Source: Treponema sp. (lineage in GTDB: Bacteria; Spirochaetota; Spirochaetia; Treponematales; Treponemataceae). Taken from it: a DNA stretch of 64,000 nucleotides. Below, piece after piece: positions 1 through 7,774 of the stretch; the first letter of the stretch is position 1, and each line of letters opens with the position of its first letter. Location of the stretch: positions 62,001 through 126,000 of the forward strand of contig JAFZKN010000012.1 in the NCBI GenBank assembly GCA_017553635.1, written 5' to 3'. The notes below the pieces were generated by a model. That model ran no database searches. It saw nothing but the letters and a program-made list of their open reading frames with translations, and was not told where the DNA came from. The position numbers and the translations under genes were made by a program.

Positions 1-2836
1 TGTTCTGTGCATCAGAAATGTGAAGATATACACTTTCTGCATATTCTTTTATCCTGCTGAATTTTTCATATTCCAATTCTGCTTTTTTTACTTCGTCATA
101 TTTATTTTCCATATTTGACAGAAAGGCATTGTATTCGTTTATGCTCTGATTCAATTTTGACAGAAGGCTTGTTTTAGAATTTGAATTAAGTTCTGTATTT
201 TCTTTTTTATATTCAGCTCTCACATCTTCCATCTGATTTTGAACCGAAATACAATTTTCTATATAACCTTCATATTTTTCTTTATAATCACAATACTCAT
301 TAAAATTTAAATACAAGATTTCAAATAATTCTTCATACTCTTTTTCATCAGAAAACAGCACAAGATACAATCTGTTTTCATCTTCAGCAAGCTGCAAACC
401 GTCATATCTTTTTTTAAAATCAAATTTATTAAAATCTATGCATTCAAAATTCTCTGTCGTAAACAGTTTTACATAAACTGAAGGATTAAAAATATTTTTA
501 TTAATTTTTACTTCTTCATCAAAAATTTCAGAAATTTTACCGGTAAAATCATTAAAATCACTTTCTTTTTCATCCTGTTCAAGTTCTTTTAAAAGCTGGT
601 TTTTATAAATATTAATTCCTGTTATAAGATAATCCGACATGGAGTATCCTGAAATAATTTCGTCAAGCTCGTTAAACAACGTTTCAATATCAGAACATTT
701 TTCTATCGAATTCTTTATGGCCAGTTTCGCTTTATTGTCATTTTCTAAAGTTTCCGTTACAAAACTTTCTTTTATCTGTTCAATTAACGACAGTTTTGCT
801 TCAAGTAAAGTCTTTTCTTCCTCATAATTCTCACCAGAAGCACTTTTTTCATCTATTGCATCTTCGAGCTCTTTAACAGACGGAATATATTCATTTTCAA
901 TAAAACCTCCATTCTCCAGAGTCTCTATCATCGTTATACACTGTTCGTATTTCCTGTTATATTCTGCAAAACTTGAAGCTTCAAAATATTTTTGAATCAC
1001 TTTTTGTGTCTCTTTACTGTCTTTCCTGGATGTATTTATTGAATTTATAAGCGAGAAAATATTTTCCTTTAATAAGGAACCTCTTTCATATCTATCATCG
1101 AATACAAGTTGATTATATATTTTTTCAAGGTTTTCGATCTGCTCCAGAAGCTGTTTAACTTTTTCTTTTTTATTTTCATAATTATATTTAGCCGTATAAT
1201 ATTTTTCTTTAATTTCTTCAAAGCCCTCAGAAAGTTCTTCATATTCTGCTCTCTGTCTTTCATATTCTTCAAAAGATTCTTTTAAATTAATTTCTGTCTT
1301 TTCAAGTGTTTCAACTCCCGATGTCTTATCTAGTGAATATTGATAAACAGCTTTTGCAATTTCAAGCTTTTCTTTAAGATAATCCTCTTCATATTCTGCT
1401 TTTTCATATTCAGCTTTAAGCTTATTATTATCAATATTTTCATCTGTCTTTACTGTAGAAGCAATTCTCTTTATTGAATCTGATACAATTCCAGAATAAT
1501 ACATTATTGATCCAAGCCATTTTTCCAGATCAGAAAGACCTTCCAGAAGAATTCCACTTGGATCAAACTTTGATTTATAATCAGTTTCTCTGTATTTTGT
1601 ACGAAGTTCCTTTATCTGTTCAGCTATTTCAATTATTTCATCTGTTTCTACTCCGTCTTTAAGCAATTCCATCAAATCTTTCTTTTCTACATGCTCTCCG
1701 AATGTTTCGTCAGAATCAGCATATTCTGTCTTCCAATATGAATACACTCCGTTATATCTGTCTGCCCATTTTGCAGTCCATTCCTTGATATTGTCCGAGG
1801 CTGTATTAAGAAGTGCACGTGCCTGATTGTATACTTCGAACGTGGTGCACAGTGTTTCTTCTTTCTGTCCGTATTCTGCGTATAATTCATTTTGATATTC
1901 CTCCATGTTGAGCTGAATTTTCATAGCGAGTTCATTTTTTTTATTGTCCCAGATTTCCATTCCTTCACGAATTTTCTCCTGGATTTCCTTATTCCAGTTT
2001 TCTCTTCTTTCATTAAGCTGTTCGTAGGCTTTTATCCATGATTCAAGATGCTTTTCGTACTCAAGTTGTGTATTTTTTTCAAAATCAAATCTTGCAGACA
2101 GAAACTCTCTTTCTGCATTATCCCATTTTTCAAGGCCCTCTTCTATCTGCTTTGTAAAATCATTAAGCCAGTTCTGGGCTTCAACTTCAATGTCTTTTGG
2201 ATTTACATTGTCAGCTTTTACCCTTGTTTCATCAAAAAGCTGATAAAGATTTCCGTAAGTATCGTTTTCAATTTCATTAATCAATTCATTGACTATAACA
2301 GATGCACTATCCCTGTCTGCATACTTTCGAAGCGATTTCTGATCATAAAGAATCGAATTAAGCATTGAATTATACACTTCCCGTTCCATCGAATAAAAAT
2401 CAGAAACAGTTTCATTTTCTGCTCCATTTTCCATTCTGTTTTCTTCAAGAAATTCATCGATAATTTTTTTAACACATTGCTTCCATTCTTTTTGAATTTC
2501 ATCATCACCATCTGACAGAATCGTTTCTGTTTTTTCATACCGCTTTTTTAAAAACTCTTCTTTAGCCTGTAAAAGTTTTTTATAAAGTTCACTTTTAAAA
2601 ACTAAAAAATCACTTGAACCAACTTCTCCGTCAATTCCGTTTATCAAATCCTTTTCCCACTCTGGACTCTCATCTGGATTTTCAAAATCAAAATTATATT
2701 CATCCTCGCCTTCATAATATTGAACTCTGTTAAACCGATCTTCCCTTTCATAAAACAGCTCCTGTGCCGGGACAAGCACAAGAAAATAACTTTGCAATAC
2801 TGCAAAAGCAACAATTTTCCTTATTATTTCTTTCAT
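1..2836 (-). CDS. Very large secreted coiled-coil protein, 5' part only
   Basis: The frame is open without a stop from ATG 2836 to the left edge (945 codons), so the C-terminus is outside the window. An SD (GGAGGT) lies 4 nt before the ATG. Residues 1-24 look like a Sec signal peptide (KEIIRK, then a hydrophobic stretch, cleavage near VPA|Q), so the product should be exported. The mature part is rich in Glu, Lys, Asn and Tyr and reads as almost continuous helix or coiled coil. A related unit appears twice: EGLEKWDN at 233-240 and EGMEIWDN at 291-298. Aromatic-rich helices follow around residues 330-400. No enzyme motif, transmembrane helix or lipobox was seen. I do not recognise the family. 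A long periplasmic or surface structural protein, or the helical stalk of a larger surface protein, is possible. Confidence is high for the gene and low for any function. Confidence 0.85.
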   Translation of the reverse strand, partial: MKEIIRKIVAFAVLQSYFLVLVPAQELFYEREDRFNRVQYYEGEDEYNFDFENPDESPEWEKDLINGIDGEVGSSDFLVFKSELYKKLLQAKEEFLKKRYEKTETILSDGDDEIQKEWKQCVKKIIDEFLEENRMENGAENETVSDFYSMEREVYNSMLNSILYDQKSLRKYADRDSASVIVNELINEIENDTYGNLYQLFDETRVKADNVNPKDIEVEAQNWLNDFTKQIEEGLEKWDNAEREFLSARFDFEKNTQLEYEKHLESWIKAYEQLNERRENWNKEIQEKIREGMEIWDNKKNELAMKIQLNMEEYQNELYAEYGQKEETLCTTFEVYNQARALLNTASDNIKEWTAKWADRYNGVYSYWKTEYADSDETFGEHVEKKDLMELLKDGVETDEIIEIAEQIKELRTKYRETDYKSKFDPSGILLEGLSDLEKWLGSIMYYSGIVSDSIKRIASTVKTDENIDNNKLKAEYEKAEYEEDYLKEKLEIAKAVYQYSLDKTSGVETLEKTEINLKESFEEYERQRAEYEELSEGFEEIKEKYYTAKYNYENKKEKVKQLLEQIENLEKIYNQLVFDDRYERGSLLKENIFSLINSINTSRKDSKETQKVIQKYFEASSFAEYNRKYEQCITMIETLENGGFIENEYIPSVKELEDAIDEKSASGENYEEEKTLLEAKLSLIEQIKESFVTETLENDNKAKLAIKNSIEKCSDIETLFNELDEIISGYSMSDYLITGINIYKNQLLKELEQDEKESDFNDFTGKISEIFDEEVKINKNIFNPSVYVKLFTTENFECIDFNKFDFKKRYDGLQLAEDENRLYLVLFSDEKEYEELFEILYLNFNEYCDYKEKYEGYIENCISVQNQMEDVRAEYKKENTELNSNSKTSLLSKLNQSINEYNAFLSNMENKYDEVKKAELEYEKFSRIKEYAESVYLHISDAQN

Positions 2837-2846
2837 CTTTACCTCC

Positions 2847-2884
2847 GAAAAAAAATGACCGGAGCGCCTAAAGGCACACCGGTC
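2847..2884 (-). terminator. Intrinsic terminator between cobW and the coiled-coil gene
   Basis: On the minus strand, arms at 2884-2873 and 2868-2857 form a 12-position stem with two mismatches and the loop TTTA. Eight T residues follow at 2855-2848. It lies about 100 nt after the cobW-family stop and directly before the SD of the coiled-coil gene, so it is also inside that gene's 5' leader if its promoter is upstream. Confidence 0.75.
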
Positions 2885-2903
2885 AAACCCAGAGTTAAAG
2901 AAC

Positions 2904-2918
2904 GTCATAAACTATGAC
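2904..2918. promoter_or_regulatory. Perfect 15-bp palindrome, operator candidate
   Basis: GTCATAAACTATGAC has perfect 6-bp arms around AAC. On the minus strand it comes just after an AT-rich stretch containing TATTATATATA that could be the -10 of the coiled-coil gene, which is a usual position for a repressor site. No known consensus is assigned. Confidence 0.35.
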
Positions 2919-2980
2919 ATATATATAATATTGTTTTTTTATAATTTTTTTCTCAAAAAAATTATTTTTTTTTACAAATC

Positions 2981-4255
2981 CTATAAATCTGCAGGATCAT
3001 CTGTAATTGCTGTATCAATTAAAGCAGAAATCTTTTCCTTATCCAGATGGGTTCCGATAATTACAATCTTAATCATACGGTCTCCGTATTTAGGATCCCA
3101 GTTCTTAGCAATTTCCGGTTCATTTGCAAGAATTTTTTTCTTTTCAGATTCCGGCGCACTGGCAAGCCATGCTCCAGAATAACCTGCGACAATCTGGCGG
3201 CCCGTTGTTTCCCAAACCCAGGCCATTTCAGGTTCATCATTAAACCACATTACACCCTTTGAACGGATGATGTTTTTAGGCCACTGATCAGCAACTTTAT
3301 CAAGTTTCTGACGGTCAAAACATGCCCTTCTGTAATATACAAATGAACCAATTCCGTATTCATCTTCTGATTCACCTTCGTGAATATGTTCATGGTGATG
3401 ATGGTGGTGGTGATGTTCATGTTCATCATCGTCATGGTGATGGTGGTGTTCGTGTTCATCATCGTCATGGTGATGGTGGTGTTCGTGTTCGTCATCGTCG
3501 TCATGATGATGATGTTCGTGCTCATCTTCATCATCCTCACGGTCATCGTGTTCGTTATCAAGACGGTTCAATTCCGAAACCCAGCCGGCACTTGTATAAA
3601 CCTTCTCGAAATCAAATTCATTCTTTCCAAGAATATCAGAAATTTCTACATTCGCTTTTACTGTTTCAATACACTTTGCATTTGGCTGAAGTTTTTTTAC
3701 AACCGCCCTGATTTTTTTTAGCTGCTCTTCATTTACAAGATCAACTTTATTTATGATAAGCGTATTACAGAATTCAATCTGCTGAACAAGAAGACTTTCA
3801 ATATCTTCTTCACCCATATTTTCTTTTAAGAGCGCATTTCCTTCGTCAAATTCAGTCGCAAGACGCATGGCATCAACTACAGAAATTACACTGTCAATGT
3901 ACCCGTTATCAATCTGCGTCAAAGCCTGTGCAATCGGCATAGGCTCACAGACACCACTTGCTTCAATAAGAATATAATCAAATTTTCCACTTGCAATAAG
4001 TTTTTCAATCTGATTAACCATATCGCTCTTTAAAGTACAGCAGATGCATCCATTCTGAAGTGCCACAAGGCTTGATGTATCTGTAATATTTGCTTCTTTT
4101 GCAATTAAACTGGCATCTACGTTTACTTCTCCGATGTCATTAACTATAACGGCAACTTTATATCCTTTCTGATTGTTAAGAATATGATTCATTAAAGTTG
4201 TTTTACCGGCACCAAGATATCCGGCGAGAACTGTAACAGGAACCTTTTTAGACAT
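2981..4255 (-). CDS. CobW/P47K-family GTPase with His-rich insert (putative metallochaperone)
   Basis: A 424-residue G3E GTPase. The P-loop GYLGAGKTT is at residues 12-20, the metal-binding GCICC motif at 69-73 and NKVDL (G4) near 160. A CobW C-terminal domain follows the His-rich stretch (roughly residues 240-290). The family delivers zinc or cobalt to target enzymes using GTP. The CxCC motif and the His/Asp stretch point to zinc or nickel storage or delivery in the cytoplasm, but the metal cannot be read from sequence. ATG 4255 is chosen because AAGGGG precedes it by 6 nt; ATG 4261 immediately follows the SD. It is transcribed alone and divergently from the regulator at 4457, and ends at the 2857 terminator. 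Confidence 0.9.
   Translation of the reverse strand: MSKKVPVTVLAGYLGAGKTTLMNHILNNQKGYKVAVIVNDIGEVNVDASLIAKEANITDTSSLVALQNGCICCTLKSDMVNQIEKLIASGKFDYILIEASGVCEPMPIAQALTQIDNGYIDSVISVVDAMRLATEFDEGNALLKENMGEEDIESLLVQQIEFCNTLIINKVDLVNEEQLKKIRAVVKKLQPNAKCIETVKANVEISDILGKNEFDFEKVYTSAGWVSELNRLDNEHDDREDDEDEHEHHHHDDDDEHEHHHHHDDDEHEHHHHHDDDEHEHHHHHHHHEHIHEGESEDEYGIGSFVYYRRACFDRQKLDKVADQWPKNIIRSKGVMWFNDEPEMAWVWETTGRQIVAGYSGAWLASAPESEKKKILANEPEIAKNWDPKYGDRMIKIVIIGTHLDKEKISALIDTAITDDPADL
3421..3519 (-). repeat. 33-bp tandem repeat encoding His/Asp/Glu units in the CobW protein
   Basis: A 33-bp unit occurs at 3421-3453, is repeated exactly at 3454-3486, and has a degenerate third copy at 3487-3519. Each copy encodes an 11-residue HEHHHHHDDDE-type unit in frame. 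Exact copies suggest recent expansion and probable length variation between strains. Confidence 0.85.
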
Positions 4256-4388
4256 TTTCATCCCCTTATAAGATAATCACATGTTTTAAATTGAATATAA
4301 TGAATTTTTTTATAAAATTCCACATAAAATCAAAAAAAAGAAAAAATAACATAATTTTGTAATATTTTCCCCTTTGCACAGGTTTTTA

Positions 4389-4417
4389 TTGCGTTATTCA
4401 TAAACTTAACTTATACT
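4389..4417 (+). promoter_or_regulatory. Sigma-70 promoter of the response-regulator-like gene
   Basis: TTGCGT (4389-4394), 17-bp spacer, TATACT (4412-4417). The predicted start is near 4424, giving a leader of about 33 nt with the weak SD GAGAGAG. Confidence 0.65.
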
Positions 4418-4456
4418 TTTAAATATATATAAAGTATTTGAGAGAGAGAAAAAAAA

Positions 4457-5320
4457 ATGACTGTCTACTTTCTGACCCGACAACCAGACGTCTGCCAGCT
4501 TATTGCCGACAGACTGCAGGAGTCTGATGTAGAAATCAAAATTTATCCTGTCATCACAAACCTTTTACAAACTGTTTTTGATTTCAATTTAGAACCTGAC
4601 ATTTTATTTCTGGATTATATGTACTACCAGAATGAAAACTTTGATCCTTATCTGCTTTTAAAGAAGTACAATAAGATTTTTCCCATAGTCTTTTACAACC
4701 ATCCGTACCCGCTTCCTGACAAACGAAGACTTTTCTGGCTTTACAGTTTAAAACGCACGGGACTTTTTAACAACCTTTCCAGAATTGAACCAATTCTCTA
4801 CAGCATGGAAGAAGCCCTTAAAGATCCGCGAATTTTTCCCTACGTTTCAGGAATACAGCAGCCAAAGCCCTACAAATCTTCAAATCTCAGATACATCGTT
4901 CCACTCAATGAGAACGAAATTGAATATTACAAGCAGCATTATTCAAACGTGATTACAGATTATTATTCTGATGGTTTTAATTTTATTCAGAATGAACACA
5001 TTTATGTTTCAGATATTATCCCGGAATATGTAAAACAGTTCCGTTCTAAAAACAGGCTTTCTCATAAACTTACAGTTCTTTTATCGTATCTGTATTTAAA
5101 AAGAAACTCACATGTTCCCATGACAGAACTATGCAGCGTACTATCTGAAAATGGAAAAGCGATTTCACCAAACAGTCTGAGATTGTGCATACACAGATTG
5201 AGAAATCATTTAAAAAGAAACCGCGATACAAGCGTGGATTTAATTTCTTTCGACCACGGATATATGCTTATAGATAAAGAAGAAGGCAATGTTTTAAGCC
5301 GCAATCGTGCTGCGACCTAA
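4457..5320 (+). CDS. Response-regulator-like protein with atypical receiver and winged-helix domain
   Basis: 287 residues. The N-terminal half (1-120) resembles a receiver fold: MTVYFLTR as first strand and PDILFLDYMYY in the position of the phospho-acceptor strand. The acidic pair after strand 1 is missing and no clear conserved Lys is seen, so it is probably a pseudo-receiver. Residues about 205-275 look like an OmpR/PhoB-type winged helix, with the recognition helix near SPNSLRLCIHRLRNHLKRN and a wing ending in HGYMLI. It is likely a DNA-binding regulator not controlled by classical phosphorylation. No histidine kinase is adjacent. It diverges from the CobW gene and is transcribed alone. 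Its target is unknown. Confidence 0.75.
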   Translation: MTVYFLTRQPDVCQLIADRLQESDVEIKIYPVITNLLQTVFDFNLEPDILFLDYMYYQNENFDPYLLLKKYNKIFPIVFYNHPYPLPDKRRLFWLYSLKRTGLFNNLSRIEPILYSMEEALKDPRIFPYVSGIQQPKPYKSSNLRYIVPLNENEIEYYKQHYSNVITDYYSDGFNFIQNEHIYVSDIIPEYVKQFRSKNRLSHKLTVLLSYLYLKRNSHVPMTELCSVLSENGKAISPNSLRLCIHRLRNHLKRNRDTSVDLISFDHGYMLIDKEEGNVLSRNRAAT

Positions 5321-5333
5321 AACTAACTGGAAT

Positions 5334-5361
5334 CTCAAAAAACCATAGCAGGTTTTTTGAG
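5334..5361. terminator. Bidirectional terminator
   Basis: Perfect 11-bp arms CTCAAAAAACC and GGTTTTTTGAG flank ATAGCA, between the convergent ends of the 4457 regulator and cheY. The T-rich arm gives a U-run in either direction. Confidence 0.75.
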
Positions 5362-5381
5362 TCCACTCTTACAGCACAAGA

Positions 5382-5816
5382 CTATTTCAATGAAGCGCCG
5401 ATGCGTTCCAAAACCTTTTTGCGATCAAGAGGTTTGATGATATAGTTTTTAGCACCAAGCAAAAGAGATTTCTTTACGAGTTCTTCTTTTCCAAGAGCAC
5501 TTACCATTACAACTTTTGCATTCTTATCAAAAGCCATAATCTGTTCAAGAGCTGTAATACCGTCCATACGAGGCATTGTAATATCCATTGTTACGATGTC
5601 AACATTTGGACAAAGCTCTTTATATTTATCAACGCCTTCTTTTCCATCAGCTGCTGTTGCTACAATTTCATAGCCTTCACTCGACAAAATCTGTCCAAGC
5701 TGTTTTGCAACGAAAATTGAGTCATCGACAACTAAAACGCGGAATTTAGATCCATCTTCTTTAGTTCCTTCTGGTGGTCTTTCGTTAATTGTAGGAAAAT
5801 CCTGCTTTGTTTTCAT
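5382..5816 (-). CDS. cheY: Chemotaxis response regulator CheY
   Basis: 144 residues. The receiver domain occupies about 25-144 after a 24-residue polar N-terminal extension that classical CheY (about 120-130 residues) lacks. The acidic pair VVDDS, the phospho-acceptor in VTMDITMP and the Lys in YIIKPLD are all present. When phosphorylated by CheA it should bind the flagellar switch. It is the last gene of cheA-cheW/R-cheX-cheY, 18 bp after cheX, with SD AAAGGGAG. Its dephosphorylation is presumably done by the neighbouring CheX. Confidence 0.95.
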   Translation of the reverse strand: MKTKQDFPTINERPPEGTKEDGSKFRVLVVDDSIFVAKQLGQILSSEGYEIVATAADGKEGVDKYKELCPNVDIVTMDITMPRMDGITALEQIMAFDKNAKVVMVSALGKEELVKKSLLLGAKNYIIKPLDRKKVLERIGASLK

Positions 5817-5834
5817 AACTTATCTCCCTTTATA

Positions 5835-6317
5835 TTATGCCCTTTCTCTTATTGCAACGTTAACTTCAATCTTGCCGAAATCTGTAATAAGAGGAACAAT
5901 AAGTGCCTCAACATTTTCTGACTGTCCTGCCAAAGCTGCAATTTCCATTTTCTCACCTGCAAACAATGCCGGTGGTGTAAGGTCAAACTTAAATCCGAGC
6001 TCATGCAGTTTTGTTACAGCCTGAGCAGTAATCAAGTTTGCCAATTCACTGATTGTAGCTTTTGCCAAATCGTCAAAATCCTTAAGCTGTTCACCATTCA
6101 TTTTAGAAGCAATATTCAAAGCTGTTTCATATGTCATATCAAACAGTACTCGACCTTCTACATCGCCTGCTAAACCTACTAAAGCTGCTACACCCATTAC
6201 AGGCATTGCAGTTGACTTAAGATATAAGTCTCCTCTTTTAACTTCAGCATCGCCTAAAACTTCTTTCAACACTCTGTACGAAGTTTCAACAAATGGGTTA
6301 ATATACTCAACTCTCAT
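5835..6317 (-). CDS. cheX: CheY-P phosphatase CheX
   Basis: 160 residues, a full-length single-domain CheC/CheX/FliY-type protein. The catalytic E-x-x-N motif is visible in TISELANLITAQ, where the acidic and amide residues attack CheY-phosphate. CheX ends the signal, as CheZ does in enterics. It sits between the CheW-CheR fusion and cheY, an order also found in other treponemes. SD AAAGGAG precedes ATG 6317. Confidence 0.93.
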   Translation of the reverse strand: MRVEYINPFVETSYRVLKEVLGDAEVKRGDLYLKSTAMPVMGVAALVGLAGDVEGRVLFDMTYETALNIASKMNGEQLKDFDDLAKATISELANLITAQAVTKLHELGFKFDLTPPALFAGEKMEIAALAGQSENVEALIVPLITDFGKIEVNVAIRERA

Positions 6318-6335
6318 GCTTTACTCCTTTATGCT

Positions 6336-7757
6336 TTATTGTTTATTAAAATAGGTTAAAGACCCTACAGTCTTTTCACCCCAATTAGAGCCTTTGCCAA
6401 GTGATTCTCCGGCACCAAGAATAATTATACCATTACCTTTAAGCTTTTCATCAAAATCACCAACAACCATATTCTGAGCCTCTACAGGAAGGAAAGAAAG
6501 AACATCTCGCGCAAACACAATATCAACCATTGGAAGGCTGTTTGAATTTGTACAATCGTGGTACTCAAACATGATAATGTCTTTTATTTCCTGTGTAAAG
6601 GTTGCTTCACCCGTTACTTTTCTTGTAATGTATGGAGCATACCAGTCATTCGCATAAGTATCAGGAATTGTCACAAGAGGGGCATTTGAAATGTTCAACA
6701 AATCAACATCCTGTGCATAAATTCTGATCTTTGCATCCGGATATCTTTTTTTCAATATACATGCCAAAGAATAAGATTCATATCCTTTTGCACATCCAGG
6801 GTTCCAGACAACAATCTGTTTTGCATTGTTATCAGGAAGCAGTTTATAGATTTCATCAGCATACTGCTTTGTCCACCACTGTCCATTGCAAGGTGACCAG
6901 AAAGGACTCAGGAAATCATCAGCATCTTTTTCATTCTGAAGCTGTGATCCTGAAGATTTTCTTTCTGCAATCCACTGATCAAACCGGGATTTAACCCATG
7001 AATCATTTATATCTGTTACATAGAATTTCTTTAAGTTCTTTAATTCTTCTACGATAAATTTAAAATCCTGATCAGTCGAATCTTTCGGCTCTGGTTTTGG
7101 AGCTTCTGCTTTTACAGGAGCTTCTTCTGTCTGTGAAGCTGGTACAGCAGCTGCTTTTGCCGGTGCTGCTCTTGTAACGATATCTTCAACAGTTGTATTG
7201 ATGTAAACATTATCAATTCCACTTTCTTTATCTTTAGCAGAAATTCTTGAACTGAAAATACGTTCAATATCAAGAAGAATATAAAGATGCTTTTGACATT
7301 CAACAACACCGTAAATATATTTAATATTGATATCGCCAAACAAAGGATGCGGCGGCTGAATCGTACTCTTCTGAATTCCAACTACCTTATCAATTGCATC
7401 TACAACAACTCCAAAAAGCTGATCACCTACATTTACAATCAGCATATTCTCTACTGAGTTATCTTTTCTTACTGGAACATCAATATTAAAAAACAGTCTC
7501 AAGTCAATGATAGGAATAATTTCACCACGAAGATTGTATACACCCAATACGAAAGGCAATGTATTAGGAACATATGTAAAACGTCCTGTCTTCGCAATTT
7601 CTTTTACCTGCATAATGTCGATTGCATAATCTTTTCCGGCAAGCGAAAAAGTTACCATCTTAAAATCGACAATAGCGACATTTTCTCTGTCTTCTGACTG
7701 TTCTTCCAGGCTGAGATTATCGTTTAGCTGAAGCGCTTCTGTGTATTCATTTTCCAT
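6336..7757 (-). CDS. CheW-CheR-like fusion, array coupling protein
   Basis: 473 residues. A CheW domain occupies about 32-170 (FKMVTFSLAGKDYAID to LLDIERIF). An Ala/Pro/Glu linker at about 197-228 leads to a CheR-like methyltransferase domain at about 232-473. The SAM-binding loop reads GCAKGYESYSLA, where CheR has GCSTGEEPYSIA. CheW links CheA to chemoreceptors. In treponemes the fused CheR-like part is thought to be structural in the receptor array, and whether it methylates is unclear. It is translated between cheA (18-bp gap) and cheX (18-bp gap), SD AAGGGGATGAG. The domain fusion is established for Treponema; the residue comparison is mine. Confidence 0.92.
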   Translation of the reverse strand: MENEYTEALQLNDNLSLEEQSEDRENVAIVDFKMVTFSLAGKDYAIDIMQVKEIAKTGRFTYVPNTLPFVLGVYNLRGEIIPIIDLRLFFNIDVPVRKDNSVENMLIVNVGDQLFGVVVDAIDKVVGIQKSTIQPPHPLFGDINIKYIYGVVECQKHLYILLDIERIFSSRISAKDKESGIDNVYINTTVEDIVTRAAPAKAAAVPASQTEEAPVKAEAPKPEPKDSTDQDFKFIVEELKNLKKFYVTDINDSWVKSRFDQWIAERKSSGSQLQNEKDADDFLSPFWSPCNGQWWTKQYADEIYKLLPDNNAKQIVVWNPGCAKGYESYSLACILKKRYPDAKIRIYAQDVDLLNISNAPLVTIPDTYANDWYAPYITRKVTGEATFTQEIKDIIMFEYHDCTNSNSLPMVDIVFARDVLSFLPVEAQNMVVGDFDEKLKGNGIIILGAGESLGKGSNWGEKTVGSLTYFNKQ

Positions 7758-7774
7758 AAACTCATCCCCTTCTC

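Noticed and set aside
3250..3721. Several open frames opposite or shifted within the His-rich repeat
   Set aside because: They are low-complexity translations (His, Val, Met runs) of the same repeat with no SD.
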